This document shows, piece by piece, positions 21,618 through 29,602 of a DNA stretch of 30,366 nucleotides. Within the stretch, counting starts at the first letter, position 1, and every line of letters starts with the position of its first letter. The notes below the pieces were generated by a model. It was given only the letters and a program-made list of their open reading frames with translations. It ran no database searches and was not told where the DNA came from. Made by a program: the position numbers and the translations under genes. Source of the stretch: an uncultured Actinomycetes bacterium (GTDB lineage Bacteria > Actinomycetota > Actinomycetes > S36-B12); assembly GCA_937876275.1 (NCBI GenBank), contig CALFIA010000187.1:1-30366 (forward strand), in the 5' to 3' direction.

Positions 21618-23867
21618 TCAGCTCGCGAAGATGGCCGGGATGGTGGCTTCGTGCGAGAGGCGCAGTTCGGAGATAGAGGCGCTGAACTGGCCGACGATCT
21701 CCACTGCATCGCCGCCCGCCTCGCCCAGGCGCGTCGCCGGCAGTCCGGCCGCGGCGCAGGATGCCACGAATGCCGCCTCGTGCGCCGAGGTGACCACGGC
21801 GATAGCCCGACCGGTCGACTCTGCGAAGCAGAAGACGAATGGATCGAGGTCGGAAGGAACCGATACCTTGACACCGATTCCTGACTTCATCGCCATCTCG
21901 GTCAGGGTGATAGCGATACCGCCATCAGAGATGTCATGAGCTGCGGCCACGATGCCGCTAATCGAAGCCGCAACCATCACCTCAGAGAGAACCCGCTCAC
22001 GCTGGAGATCAACGACTGGCGGAATCCCACCAAGGTGACCGTGAACATGATGTGCCCACTCGCTGCCCGCGAATTCATCACGCGTGTCACCAAGCACGTA
22101 AACGATCTGGCCGGGTGCCGACCAGGCCATCGGAGTGCGCTTGTCGACGTCGTCGATCACCGCAAGAACTCCCACGACGGGAGTCGGGAGAATTGCCGTA
22201 TCACCGGTCTGGTTGTAGAACGACACGTTGCCGCCGGTCACCGGGACACCGAGCTCGAGGCAACCATCGGCGAGGCCACGGCACGCCTCGGAGAACTGCC
22301 ACATCACCTCGGGATCCTCTGGAGATCCGAAGTTCAGGCAGTTGGTCACGGCAAGCGGCTTCGCGCCGGCGACCGAAACATTGCGGTAGGACTCCGCGAG
22401 TGCGAGCTTGGCACCGTTGTACGGATCAAGTTTCGCGTACCGACCATTGCAGTCAGTCGAGATCGCGACGCCGCGGCCGGTGATCTCGTCGACACGAATC
22501 ATGCCGGCATCTTCGGGCTGCGCAAGCACGGTGTTACCGAGTACGTAGCGGTCGTACTGATCGGTGATCCATGACTTCGACGCAAGGTTCGGTGCACCGA
22601 TCAAGTCGAGCAGCGTCGCACGCAACTGCTCGCCATCAGTTGGTCGCGGCAGCGAATCAGGAGAATCAGCTTGCAGGGCATCTTGCCACGACGGGCGGTG
22701 ATACGGACGCTCGTAGACGGGGCCATCATGCGCGACACTTCTCGGCGGCACGTCGACAATCTGCTCACCGTGCCAGTCAACAGTCAGGCGACCCGAGGCG
22801 TTGACCTCGCCGATGACCACGGCTTCGACATCCCACTTCTTGATCAGTGCCATGAACTCGTCGAGCTTCTCGGGAGTCACGATGGCGCACATGCGCTCCT
22901 GAGACTCGCTCATCAAGATCTCTTCGGGCGAAAGGGTTTGATCACGCAGCAGCACGCGATCAAGCCACACATGCATGCCGCCGTCGCCGTTGGAAGCGAG
23001 CTCGCTGGTTGCGCAGGAGATACCCGCGCCTCCGAGATCCTGGATGCCCTCGACGAGACCTGCGTGCAGTACCTCGAGGGTTGCCTCGATGAGTAGCTTC
23101 TCCATGAATGGATCGCCGACCTGAACACTCGGGCGCTTCGCAGGACCATCAGCATCGAAGGTCTCGGAGGCGAGAACAGATACGCCACCAATACCATCGC
23201 CACCGGTGCGTGCGCCATAAAGGACAACGAGATTTCCGACGCCCTTCGCGCTCGCGAGGTGGATGTCTTCGTGACGCATCGAGCCGACACATAGTGCATT
23301 GACCAGCGGATTACCCAGGTACGTGGAGTCGAAGACCACCTCGCCGCCGATATTCGGCAGGCCCAGGCAGTTGCCGTACCCACCGATACCGCTGACGATG
23401 CCCGGCAGCACGCGACGCGTGTCAGGTGCATCGAGTGGGCCGAAGCGCAACGGGTCCATCACTGCAAGCGGGCGCGCGCCCATCGAGATGATGTCGCGCA
23501 CGATTCCGCCAACGCCGGTTGCCGCACCTTGGTACGGCTCGACATACGAGGGATGATTGTGACTTTCGACCTTGAAGGTGACGGCCCAGCCATCACCGAT
23601 GTCGACAACACCGGCGTTCTCGCCGATGCCCACCAGGAGTGCATCGGTCTTCGGAGCCTTTTCACCGAACTGCCGCAGGTGCACCTTGGAAGACTTGTAC
23701 GAGCAGTGCTCACTCCACATTACCGAGTACATGGCAAGTTCGGATGACGTGGGGCGTCGACCGAGAATCTCGCGAATGCGCTCGTATTCATCAGGCTTGA
23801 GACCGAGCTCTCCGAACGGCTGCGGGGCGTCGGGGTTCGACTGCGCTGCGGAAACAGTGTCGGTCAT
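21618..23867 (-). CDS. purL: Phosphoribosylformylglycinamidine synthase, large catalytic subunit
   Basis: 749 residues, the small form of PurL that works with separate PurQ and PurS to turn FGAR into FGAM using ATP and glutamine-derived ammonia. Landmarks are SELAMYSVMWSEHCSYKSSK near 42-61 with the active-site histidine, FKVESHNHPSYVEPYQGAATG, GIVRDIISMGARPLAVMDPL, GGDGIGGVSVLASETFD, and in the second half TDCNGRYAKLDPYNGAKLAL and LAVTNCLNFGSPEDPEV. C-terminal ATP-grasp-like GIVAAAHDISDGGIAITLTEMAM is intact. Its ATG shares one base with the purQ stop. Complete and typical. Confidence 0.97.
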   Translation of the reverse strand: MTDTVSAAQSNPDAPQPFGELGLKPDEYERIREILGRRPTSSELAMYSVMWSEHCSYKSSKVHLRQFGEKAPKTDALLVGIGENAGVVDIGDGWAVTFKVESHNHPSYVEPYQGAATGVGGIVRDIISMGARPLAVMDPLRFGPLDAPDTRRVLPGIVSGIGGYGNCLGLPNIGGEVVFDSTYLGNPLVNALCVGSMRHEDIHLASAKGVGNLVVLYGARTGGDGIGGVSVLASETFDADGPAKRPSVQVGDPFMEKLLIEATLEVLHAGLVEGIQDLGGAGISCATSELASNGDGGMHVWLDRVLLRDQTLSPEEILMSESQERMCAIVTPEKLDEFMALIKKWDVEAVVIGEVNASGRLTVDWHGEQIVDVPPRSVAHDGPVYERPYHRPSWQDALQADSPDSLPRPTDGEQLRATLLDLIGAPNLASKSWITDQYDRYVLGNTVLAQPEDAGMIRVDEITGRGVAISTDCNGRYAKLDPYNGAKLALAESYRNVSVAGAKPLAVTNCLNFGSPEDPEVMWQFSEACRGLADGCLELGVPVTGGNVSFYNQTGDTAILPTPVVGVLAVIDDVDKRTPMAWSAPGQIVYVLGDTRDEFAGSEWAHHVHGHLGGIPPVVDLQRERVLSEVMVAASISGIVAAAHDISDGGIAITLTEMAMKSGIGVKVSVPSDLDPFVFCFAESTGRAIAVVTSAHEAAFVASCAAAGLPATRLGEAGGDAVEIVGQFSASISELRLSHEATIPAIFAS

Positions 23868-24544
23868 CAGGCGCTCACAAGTGCGGTCAGGACGCTGGTG
23901 AAGAACGGGAGCCCTTCAGTCGTCGGGCCGGTGAGGGCTTCGACTGCGTGCTCGGGATGCGGCATGAGGCCGACGACATTGCCGCGCTCATTGCGAATGC
24001 CCGCGATATCGCGCGCACTGCCATTCGGGTTCACGTCGAGGTAACGAGCAACAACGCGACCTTCGCCCTCAAGCATGTCGAGAGTTGCCGGGTCGGCGAA
24101 ATAGTTGCCCTCGCCGTTCTTCAGCGGCACGACAATCTCCTGGTTCTTGAAGTAATCGCGAGTCCACATCGAATCAGCATTCTCGATGCGCAGCTTCTGA
24201 TCGCGGCAGATGAAGTGGCGCGACTCATTGCGCATCAGCGCACCGGGAAGAAGGTGCGACTCGACCAGAATCTGGAAGCCATTGCAGATGCCCAGCACCG
24301 GAAGGCCTCCCTTGGCGCCATCGATGATCGAGTTCATCACCGGGGCGAAGCGAGAGATCGCGCCGCAGCGCAGGTAGTCACCGTACGAGAAGCCGCCCGG
24401 CAGAATCACCGCATCGACACCCTTAATGTCGTCGTCACCATGCCAGAGTTCAACAGGCTCGCCACCGGCAATGCGCACGGCGCGGGCCGCATCGCGATCG
24501 TCGAGGGTGCCCGGGAAGGTCACGACGCCGATGCGAGCGCTCAC
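23867..24544 (-). CDS. purQ: Phosphoribosylformylglycinamidine synthase, glutaminase subunit
   Basis: 225 residues of class I glutamine amidotransferase. The nucleophile is Cys87 in VLGICNGFQ, with His196 and Glu198 in MPHPEHAVE completing the triad. The start MSARIGVVTFPGTLDDRD and LPGGFSYGDYLRCGAIS are typical PurQ. It feeds ammonia to PurL within the PurSQL complex. Its start overlaps the purS stop by 4 nt and its stop overlaps the purL ATG by one base. Confidence 0.97.
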   Translation of the reverse strand: MSARIGVVTFPGTLDDRDAARAVRIAGGEPVELWHGDDDIKGVDAVILPGGFSYGDYLRCGAISRFAPVMNSIIDGAKGGLPVLGICNGFQILVESHLLPGALMRNESRHFICRDQKLRIENADSMWTRDYFKNQEIVVPLKNGEGNYFADPATLDMLEGEGRVVARYLDVNPNGSARDIAGIRNERGNVVGLMPHPEHAVEALTGPTTEGLPFFTSVLTALVSA

Positions 24545-24792
24545 GCGTCGGCCTCGACTGTGAGCGAGTAGTTCTCGATCACCGGGTTGGAGAGAAGCTC
24601 CTCGGCCAGCTTGTGCATCAGGGCCAGACGGTCACCCGTGAGATCACCGTCGACCTGAATCACGAACTGCTTGCCCTGTCGGACGTCAGCGACCCCCGAC
24701 AGGCCCAGGCGCCCGAGGGCTCCCTGAACAGCTCGCCCCTGGGGGTCGAGGATCTCCGGCTTGAGCATGACGTCGACGACGACGCGGGCCAC
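24541..24792 (-). CDS. purS: Phosphoribosylformylglycinamidine synthase subunit PurS
   Basis: 83 residues. MARVVVDVMLKPEILDPQGR and AVQGALGRLG are the PurS hallmarks, and length is typical. PurS bridges PurL and PurQ. The gene starts with GTG 24792, preceded by GGAGAG five bases away, and leads the purS-purQ-purL-SCP2 operon. A TAGACT hexamer about 45 bp upstream is the best promoter candidate. Confidence 0.95.
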   Translation of the reverse strand: MARVVVDVMLKPEILDPQGRAVQGALGRLGLSGVADVRQGKQFVIQVDGDLTGDRLALMHKLAEELLSNPVIENYSLTVEADA

Positions 24793-24837
24793 GGGCTCTC
24801 CATTGCTAGTGCAGGCAGAAGGCTGGGGAAGGGCTCC

Positions 24838-24843
24838 AGTCTA
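24838..24843 (-). promoter_or_regulatory. Candidate -10 box for the purSQL operon
   Basis: TAGACT on the minus strand, with a poor -35 (TTCTCG, 18 bp upstream). It would give a leader of about 40 nt that includes the GGAGAG ribosome site, so purS differs from the leaderless genes. Confidence 0.35.
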
Positions 24844-24934
24844 TCGGCGTCTGGGCATCCTCGAGAACGGCGGCTGACGGCGGTTAGCTCTCACCGAACC
24901 CGACGAGATGCTCATCAATGGTCCCCGACGTGAG

Positions 24935-25939
24935 TCAGCCAAGATCCCCGCTCAGCAGTCCACCACTCGGGCGCGGAAGGTGGGACGCTTGCCAGGATGA
25001 CCAAGCGCTGGCGACCATGTCGCGCAGATCGCGGTTCGCCTTCCAACCGAGTTCACGCTCGATCTTCGAGACGGCGGCAAAGGATGCCGGCGGGTCACCT
25101 GCACGGCGCCCGACAATCTCGGCGTTCACATCAGTGCCAATCACCTCGCTGATCATGCTCATGACCTCGAGCACTGAGGAGCCTTGGCCGCGTCCAACGT
25201 TGAAGGACTCCGCACGTCCGCCGGACTCACAGCGCGCGGCGGCAGCGACGTGTGCGCTCGCGAGGTCGGCCACATGGATGTAGTCACGGATGCACGAGCC
25301 GTCAGGAGTCGGGTAGTCATCGCCGAACACCTTTGGGGGTTCACCCAAACTGAGTGCTCGGAACACCATCGGCACGAGGTTGTTCACACTTCGATCGCCG
25401 AGGGCATCGCTGCCGGCGCCGGCCACATTGAAGTAACGCAGGGCGACCCAGGAAAAGCCGTGAGCTATGCCCATGCCGCGTGCGAGCCACTCGCCGACAA
25501 CCTTGGTCTCGCCGTAAGGCGATTCGGGGTTCAGTGGGAAATCTTCGGAGATCGGATTGGATGCGGGTGTGCCGTAGACGGCCGCTGAGGATGAGTACAC
25601 GAGATTCGTGACTCCGGAGTCACGCATTGCTGCGAGAAGTGACTGCATTCCAATGACGTTCTCGTCGTAGTAGTACAGCGGCATGTGAACAGACTCGCCC
25701 GCTGCCTTCTTTGCAGCTAGGTGAATGACGCCATCAACCTTGTGCTCGCGCAATGCTGAGGTCACTGCATCGCGATCGGAGACCGTAGCAACGATCAGCG
25801 GAACATCGGAGGGAACGTTCTCCCGTACGCCGGAGGAAAGATCATCGAGCACCACGACATTGCGGCCGCTGGCCTGGAGTTCACGAATGACGTGCGCACC
25901 GATGTAACCGGCGCCTCCGGTCAGCAGCCAGGTGGTCAT
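24935..25939 (-). CDS. galE: UDP-glucose 4-epimerase
   Basis: 334 residues of extended SDR fold. NAD site TGGAGYIGAHV (7-17), serine cluster YSSSAAVYG (115-123), catalytic YGETK with Tyr142 and Lys146, and RYFNVAGAGSD follow in normal order, and KIERELGWKANRDL lies near the end. It interconverts UDP-glucose and UDP-galactose (or related sugars) for envelope glycans. Its ATG overlaps the purC stop by 4 nt, so it is the last gene of purB-purC-galE, an unusual partner for purine genes. Confidence 0.92.
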   Translation of the reverse strand: MTTWLLTGGAGYIGAHVIRELQASGRNVVVLDDLSSGVRENVPSDVPLIVATVSDRDAVTSALREHKVDGVIHLAAKKAAGESVHMPLYYYDENVIGMQSLLAAMRDSGVTNLVYSSSAAVYGTPASNPISEDFPLNPESPYGETKVVGEWLARGMGIAHGFSWVALRYFNVAGAGSDALGDRSVNNLVPMVFRALSLGEPPKVFGDDYPTPDGSCIRDYIHVADLASAHVAAAARCESGGRAESFNVGRGQGSSVLEVMSMISEVIGTDVNAEIVGRRAGDPPASFAAVSKIERELGWKANRDLRDMVASAWSSWQASHLPRPSGGLLSGDLG

Positions 25940-26835
25940 TCGAACTTCTCCCCCGTCATGATCTCGTACGCCTCGATGTACTTGGCGCGAGTCTTCTCGA
26001 CGATCTCATTGGGCAGAGCCGGCGGCGGAGTATTCGAGTTCTTGTCCCAGCCCGAAGCGGGCGAGGTGAGCCAGTCACGCACGAACTGCTTGTCGAATGA
26101 CGGCTGCGCGTGACCGGGCTCCCACTGATCGAGCGGCCAGTAGCGCGAGGAGTCGGGGGTGAGCACCTCATCGGCGAGCACGATCTGACCCTTGTGCTTG
26201 CCATTCGTACCGAAGCCGAATTCAAACTTGGTGTCAGCAAGGATCAGCCCGCGCTGATGAGCGAGGGCGTCGGCACGGCGGTAGATGTCGAGCGAGAGAC
26301 GCTTGAGTTCCTGAGCCTCTTCCTGGCCGATCGTGATGACGACCTCATCGAAGGTCACGTTCTCGTCATGATCGCCAATCGCCGCCTTGGTTGCGGGAGT
26401 GAAGATCGGCTTCGGCAGCAGTGAGCCATCGACGAGCCCCGGCGGCAGGCCGTTGCCGCAGATCTGACGAGTGGCGTTGTAATCGGCGAGGCCAGAGCCG
26501 GCGAGATAGCCGCGCACGACGCACTCAACCGGAAGCATCTCCAGCGGCTCGCAGATCATTGCGCGACCGGCAACAGTCTTCGGAACAGCGGTGGTCTCAA
26601 GGTGATTGGGCACCACGCCTTCGAGCATCTGGAACCACCACAGCGAGAGCTTGGTGAGAATTCGACCCTTGTCAGGAATCGTGGTGGGCAGCACCCAGTC
26701 GTAAGCCGAGATCCGATCGCTCGCGATGAAAAGGAGTCGATCGTCGGGCGTGCGGTAGAGATCGCGCACCTTGCCCGAATAGACGTGGGTGTAGCCCTCA
26801 GGAAGCCCGTAGTCGGTCACGGGAATGTTGGTCAC
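25936..26835 (-). CDS. purC: Phosphoribosylaminoimidazole-succinocarboxamide synthase
   Basis: 299 residues. SAICAR synthetase joins aspartate to CAIR with ATP. Motifs are YSGKVRDLYRT (19-29), SDRISAYDWVLPTTIPDKGR, ECVVRGYLAGSGLADYN, DENVTFDEV and RGLILADTKFEFG. The length is that of the long actinobacterial/yeast-like form. ATGA overlaps join it to purB before it and galE after it. Confidence 0.96.
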   Translation of the reverse strand: MTNIPVTDYGLPEGYTHVYSGKVRDLYRTPDDRLLFIASDRISAYDWVLPTTIPDKGRILTKLSLWWFQMLEGVVPNHLETTAVPKTVAGRAMICEPLEMLPVECVVRGYLAGSGLADYNATRQICGNGLPPGLVDGSLLPKPIFTPATKAAIGDHDENVTFDEVVITIGQEEAQELKRLSLDIYRRADALAHQRGLILADTKFEFGFGTNGKHKGQIVLADEVLTPDSSRYWPLDQWEPGHAQPSFDKQFVRDWLTSPASGWDKNSNTPPPALPNEIVEKTRAKYIEAYEIMTGEKFE

Positions 26836-28256
26836 AGGATGTCTCCGGGCTTGTATCCGGCGGCTTCCGGATGTTCATTGACGATGCCTTCGACGCGAAG
26901 CGCGATGGCCTTCACCTGATCGCCGGCGGCACCGGTGAAGTCGAGCGGATCTGCGATGAGTGCGGTGAGTTCTTCAACGGACAGTTCAAGACGTGCATCG
27001 TTCGACAGGCGCACGAGCAGATCATTCTCGGAAAGACCGGCTTCGCGCATTTGCAGTGCGACAGATACGGCGTGCTCCTTGATCGCTTCGTGGGCGGTCT
27101 CGCGACCGACTCCCTTGCGCACGGAGGCCATCAGCACCTTTGTGGTGGAGAGGAACGGCAGGTAGCGCTCGAGCTCACGATCAATAACGGCCGGGAAGGC
27201 GCCGAAGTCGTCGAGCACGGTGAGGAAAGTCTCGAAGAGACCGTCAAGGGCGAAGAAGGAATCCGGCAGAGCAACTCGGCGCACGACCGAGCACGAGACA
27301 TCGCCTTCATTCCACTGATTGCCGGCGAGCTCCGCGGTCATCGTGAGGTAGCCCTTGAGGATGATCGCGAAACCATTCACTCGTTCACACGACCGCGTGT
27401 TCATCTTGTGCGGCATTGCCGATGATCCGACCTGGCCGGGACGGAATCCCTCGGTCACGAGATCGTGACCGGCCATCAGCCGAATTGTGGTCGCGAGACT
27501 CGACGGTGCTGCTGCCACCTGCACGAGCGCGGCCACGACATCGAAGTCGAGTGAGCGCGGGTAGACCTGGCCCACACTGCTGAGCACGTTCTGGAATCCG
27601 AGGTGACGTGCAACGCCTTCCTCGAGTTGTGCGAGTCGTTCGGTGGAGCCGAGAAGATCGAGCATGTCTTGAGCCGTCCCGACCGGACCTTTAATGCCGC
27701 GCAACGGGTAACGCGCGATGAGATCGTTGAGTCGGTCATAGGCGACAAGCAACTCGTCGGCCGCGGAAGCGAAACGCTTGCCCAGAGTGGTGGTCTGCGC
27801 AGGCACATTGTGAGAGCGGCCGGTAATCGCGGTGTCGGAGTATGCGACAGCAAGAGAGGCAAGTCGCTCGAGTGCCGCGATGACCTTCACGCGCACGAGA
27901 AGCAGCGAGTCGCGAATCTGAAGCTGCTCGACATTCTCGGTGAGATCGCGGGAGGTCATTCCGAGGTGAATGGTCTCGAAACCGGCGAGGTCGTTGAACT
28001 CTTCGATTCGAGCCTTGACGTCATGCTTGGTCACTCGCTCGCGAGCGGCGATCGAGGCGACGTCGACCTGGTCGATCACCGAGCGATAGGCGTCCAGGGC
28101 ACCGGCAGGCATCGCCAGGCCGAGCTCGGCCTGGGAGGCCATGACGGCCAGCCAGAGCTGGCGCTCCATCACGATCTTGGCTTCTGGTGACCACAGATCA
28201 GTCATGGCCCCGGAGGCGTAGCGGCCGGCCAGGACATTGGGGATCGATGAGGTCAC
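26832..28256 (-). CDS. purB: Adenylosuccinate lyase
   Basis: 474 residues. It removes fumarate from SAICAR and from adenylosuccinate. The fumarase/aspartase signature GSSAMPHKMNTR is intact, and TSRDLTENVEQ, TGRSHNVPAQTTTLGKR (general-acid histidine region) and KGPVGTAQDMLDLLG are present. The GTG at 28256 follows ATGAGG. Its start lies 15 bp from the purD stop, so purD-purB-purC-galE may be one transcript. Confidence 0.96.
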   Translation of the reverse strand: MTSSIPNVLAGRYASGAMTDLWSPEAKIVMERQLWLAVMASQAELGLAMPAGALDAYRSVIDQVDVASIAARERVTKHDVKARIEEFNDLAGFETIHLGMTSRDLTENVEQLQIRDSLLLVRVKVIAALERLASLAVAYSDTAITGRSHNVPAQTTTLGKRFASAADELLVAYDRLNDLIARYPLRGIKGPVGTAQDMLDLLGSTERLAQLEEGVARHLGFQNVLSSVGQVYPRSLDFDVVAALVQVAAAPSSLATTIRLMAGHDLVTEGFRPGQVGSSAMPHKMNTRSCERVNGFAIILKGYLTMTAELAGNQWNEGDVSCSVVRRVALPDSFFALDGLFETFLTVLDDFGAFPAVIDRELERYLPFLSTTKVLMASVRKGVGRETAHEAIKEHAVSVALQMREAGLSENDLLVRLSNDARLELSVEELTALIADPLDFTGAAGDQVKAIALRVEGIVNEHPEAAGYKPGDIL

Positions 28257-28271
28257 GGCCTCATTCTTTCA

Positions 28272-29537
28272 TTACTGAGATGCGCTGGCTGCCAGGGCGA
28301 TGTCACGACGGTGGTGCGAGCCCTCAAGGGTGATGAGGTCGATGGCTGAATACGCCCTTTCCCTGGCCTCATGGAGGGATTCCCCATAGGCCGTCACGGA
28401 GAGAACCCGACCGCCATTGGAGGCAATGCCGTCATCGGTGATCTTGGTGCCGGCATGCAGGATCGAGACTCCGGCGAGCTCACCGGCAGCTTCCAGCCCG
28501 CCGATGACATCACCGGTGGCGGGGCTCTCGGGGTAGCCCTTGGCCGCGACGACGACGGTGACCGCTGAGCCCTTATGCCACTGAAGCGGCGGAAGTGCTG
28601 CGATGCGTCCGGTTGCAGAGGCCAGCAGCACAGAGGCCAACGGGGTCTTCAGGCACGCGAGAACGACCTGTGTCTCGGGGTCGCCAAAGCGCGCGTTGAA
28701 TTCAATGACGCGAACTCCGCGCGAGGTAAGTGCAAGACCGGCGTAGAGCAGGCCGCTGAACGGTGTGCCTCGCTTGGCCATGGCATCGACCATTGGCTGC
28801 AGTACTCGCGCAGTGACGTCATCGACGAGACCGGTCGGTGCCCAGGGCAGGGGTGAATAGGCACCCATGCCGCCGGTGTTCGGACCGGCGTCTCCATCAT
28901 GTGCTCGCTTGAAATCCTGCGCAGGCTGCAACGGAATGATTGTCGTGCCGTCGGTAATGCCGAAGAGCGACACCTCCGGGCCATCAAGGTATTCCTCGAT
29001 TACGACGCGTGCATCGGCGCCGCGAGCAAAGCATGCTTCCGCGTGCGCGATGGCCTCGTCGCGATCATTCGTGACGACGACACCCTTGCCCGCCGCGAGT
29101 CCGTCGTCCTTAACCACGTGGGGTGCACCGAACTGATCGAGTGCTGACGCAACATCGTCGATGTTTGCGCACACTCGCGCCATTGCGGTCGGAACACCGG
29201 CTTCAGCCATGACCTGCTTGGCGAAGGCCTTGCTGCCCTCCAACTGCGCGGCTTCTGCCGACGGGCCGAAGCAGGCGATACCGCGCTCACGTACTGCGTC
29301 GGCGGCGCCAGCGACCAGCGGAACTTCGGGGCCAATCACGACAAGATCAGCCTCGACCTCGTAAGCGAGATCACCGATCGCATTCGCGTCATTGACGTCG
29401 ACAGGAACGACATCGACCTCCCGCGCAATACCAGCGTTGCCGGGCGCACAGATGATCGAGGTAACCGTGTCATCCGCGAGAAGCGCAGTGACGAGAGCGT
29501 GCTCGCGAGCACCAGAACCAATGACCAAGATCTTCAC
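28272..29537 (-). CDS. purD: Phosphoribosylamine-glycine ligase (GAR synthetase)
   Basis: 421 residues of ATP-grasp enzyme, step two of the pathway. MKILVIGSGAREHALVTALL opens the N domain, CAPGNAGIA follows, FGPSAEAAQLEGSKAFAKQVM and VVKDDGLAAGKGV lie in the ATP-grasp domain, and PNTGGMGAYSP plus EFNARFGDPETQ (metal-binding Glu/Asn) are intact. It starts with GTG 29537; TAGGCT is six bases upstream, with no Shine-Dalgarno, so the message is likely leaderless. Confidence 0.96.
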   Translation of the reverse strand: MKILVIGSGAREHALVTALLADDTVTSIICAPGNAGIAREVDVVPVDVNDANAIGDLAYEVEADLVVIGPEVPLVAGAADAVRERGIACFGPSAEAAQLEGSKAFAKQVMAEAGVPTAMARVCANIDDVASALDQFGAPHVVKDDGLAAGKGVVVTNDRDEAIAHAEACFARGADARVVIEEYLDGPEVSLFGITDGTTIIPLQPAQDFKRAHDGDAGPNTGGMGAYSPLPWAPTGLVDDVTARVLQPMVDAMAKRGTPFSGLLYAGLALTSRGVRVIEFNARFGDPETQVVLACLKTPLASVLLASATGRIAALPPLQWHKGSAVTVVVAAKGYPESPATGDVIGGLEAAGELAGVSILHAGTKITDDGIASNGGRVLSVTAYGESLHEARERAYSAIDLITLEGSHHRRDIALAASASQ

Positions 29538-29543
29538 AGCCCA

Positions 29544-29549
29544 AGCCTA
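29544..29549 (-). promoter_or_regulatory. Putative -10 box for leaderless purD
   Basis: On the minus strand TAGGCT is followed by TGGGCT and GTG 29537. It lies 15 bp after the hairpin terminator of the upstream gene. No good -35 was seen. Confidence 0.5.
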
Positions 29550-29564
29550 TCGAGCCTGCACATG

Positions 29565-29592
29565 CAACGGCCCCGCCGAGGCGGGGCCGTTG
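29565..29592 (-). terminator. Intrinsic-type hairpin terminator of the aminotransferase gene
   Basis: CAACGGCCCCGC-CGAG-GCGGGGCCGTTG is a perfect 12-bp stem with a 4-base loop, 10 bp after the aminotransferase stop. It lacks a T-run, as do many actinobacterial terminators. Confidence 0.8.
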
Positions 29593-29602
29593 TCGGAGGT
29601 GC

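Noticed and set aside
21617..21874. Longer start for the SCP2-like gene inside purL
   Set aside because: The extension reads a different frame of purL coding and lacks family similarity.
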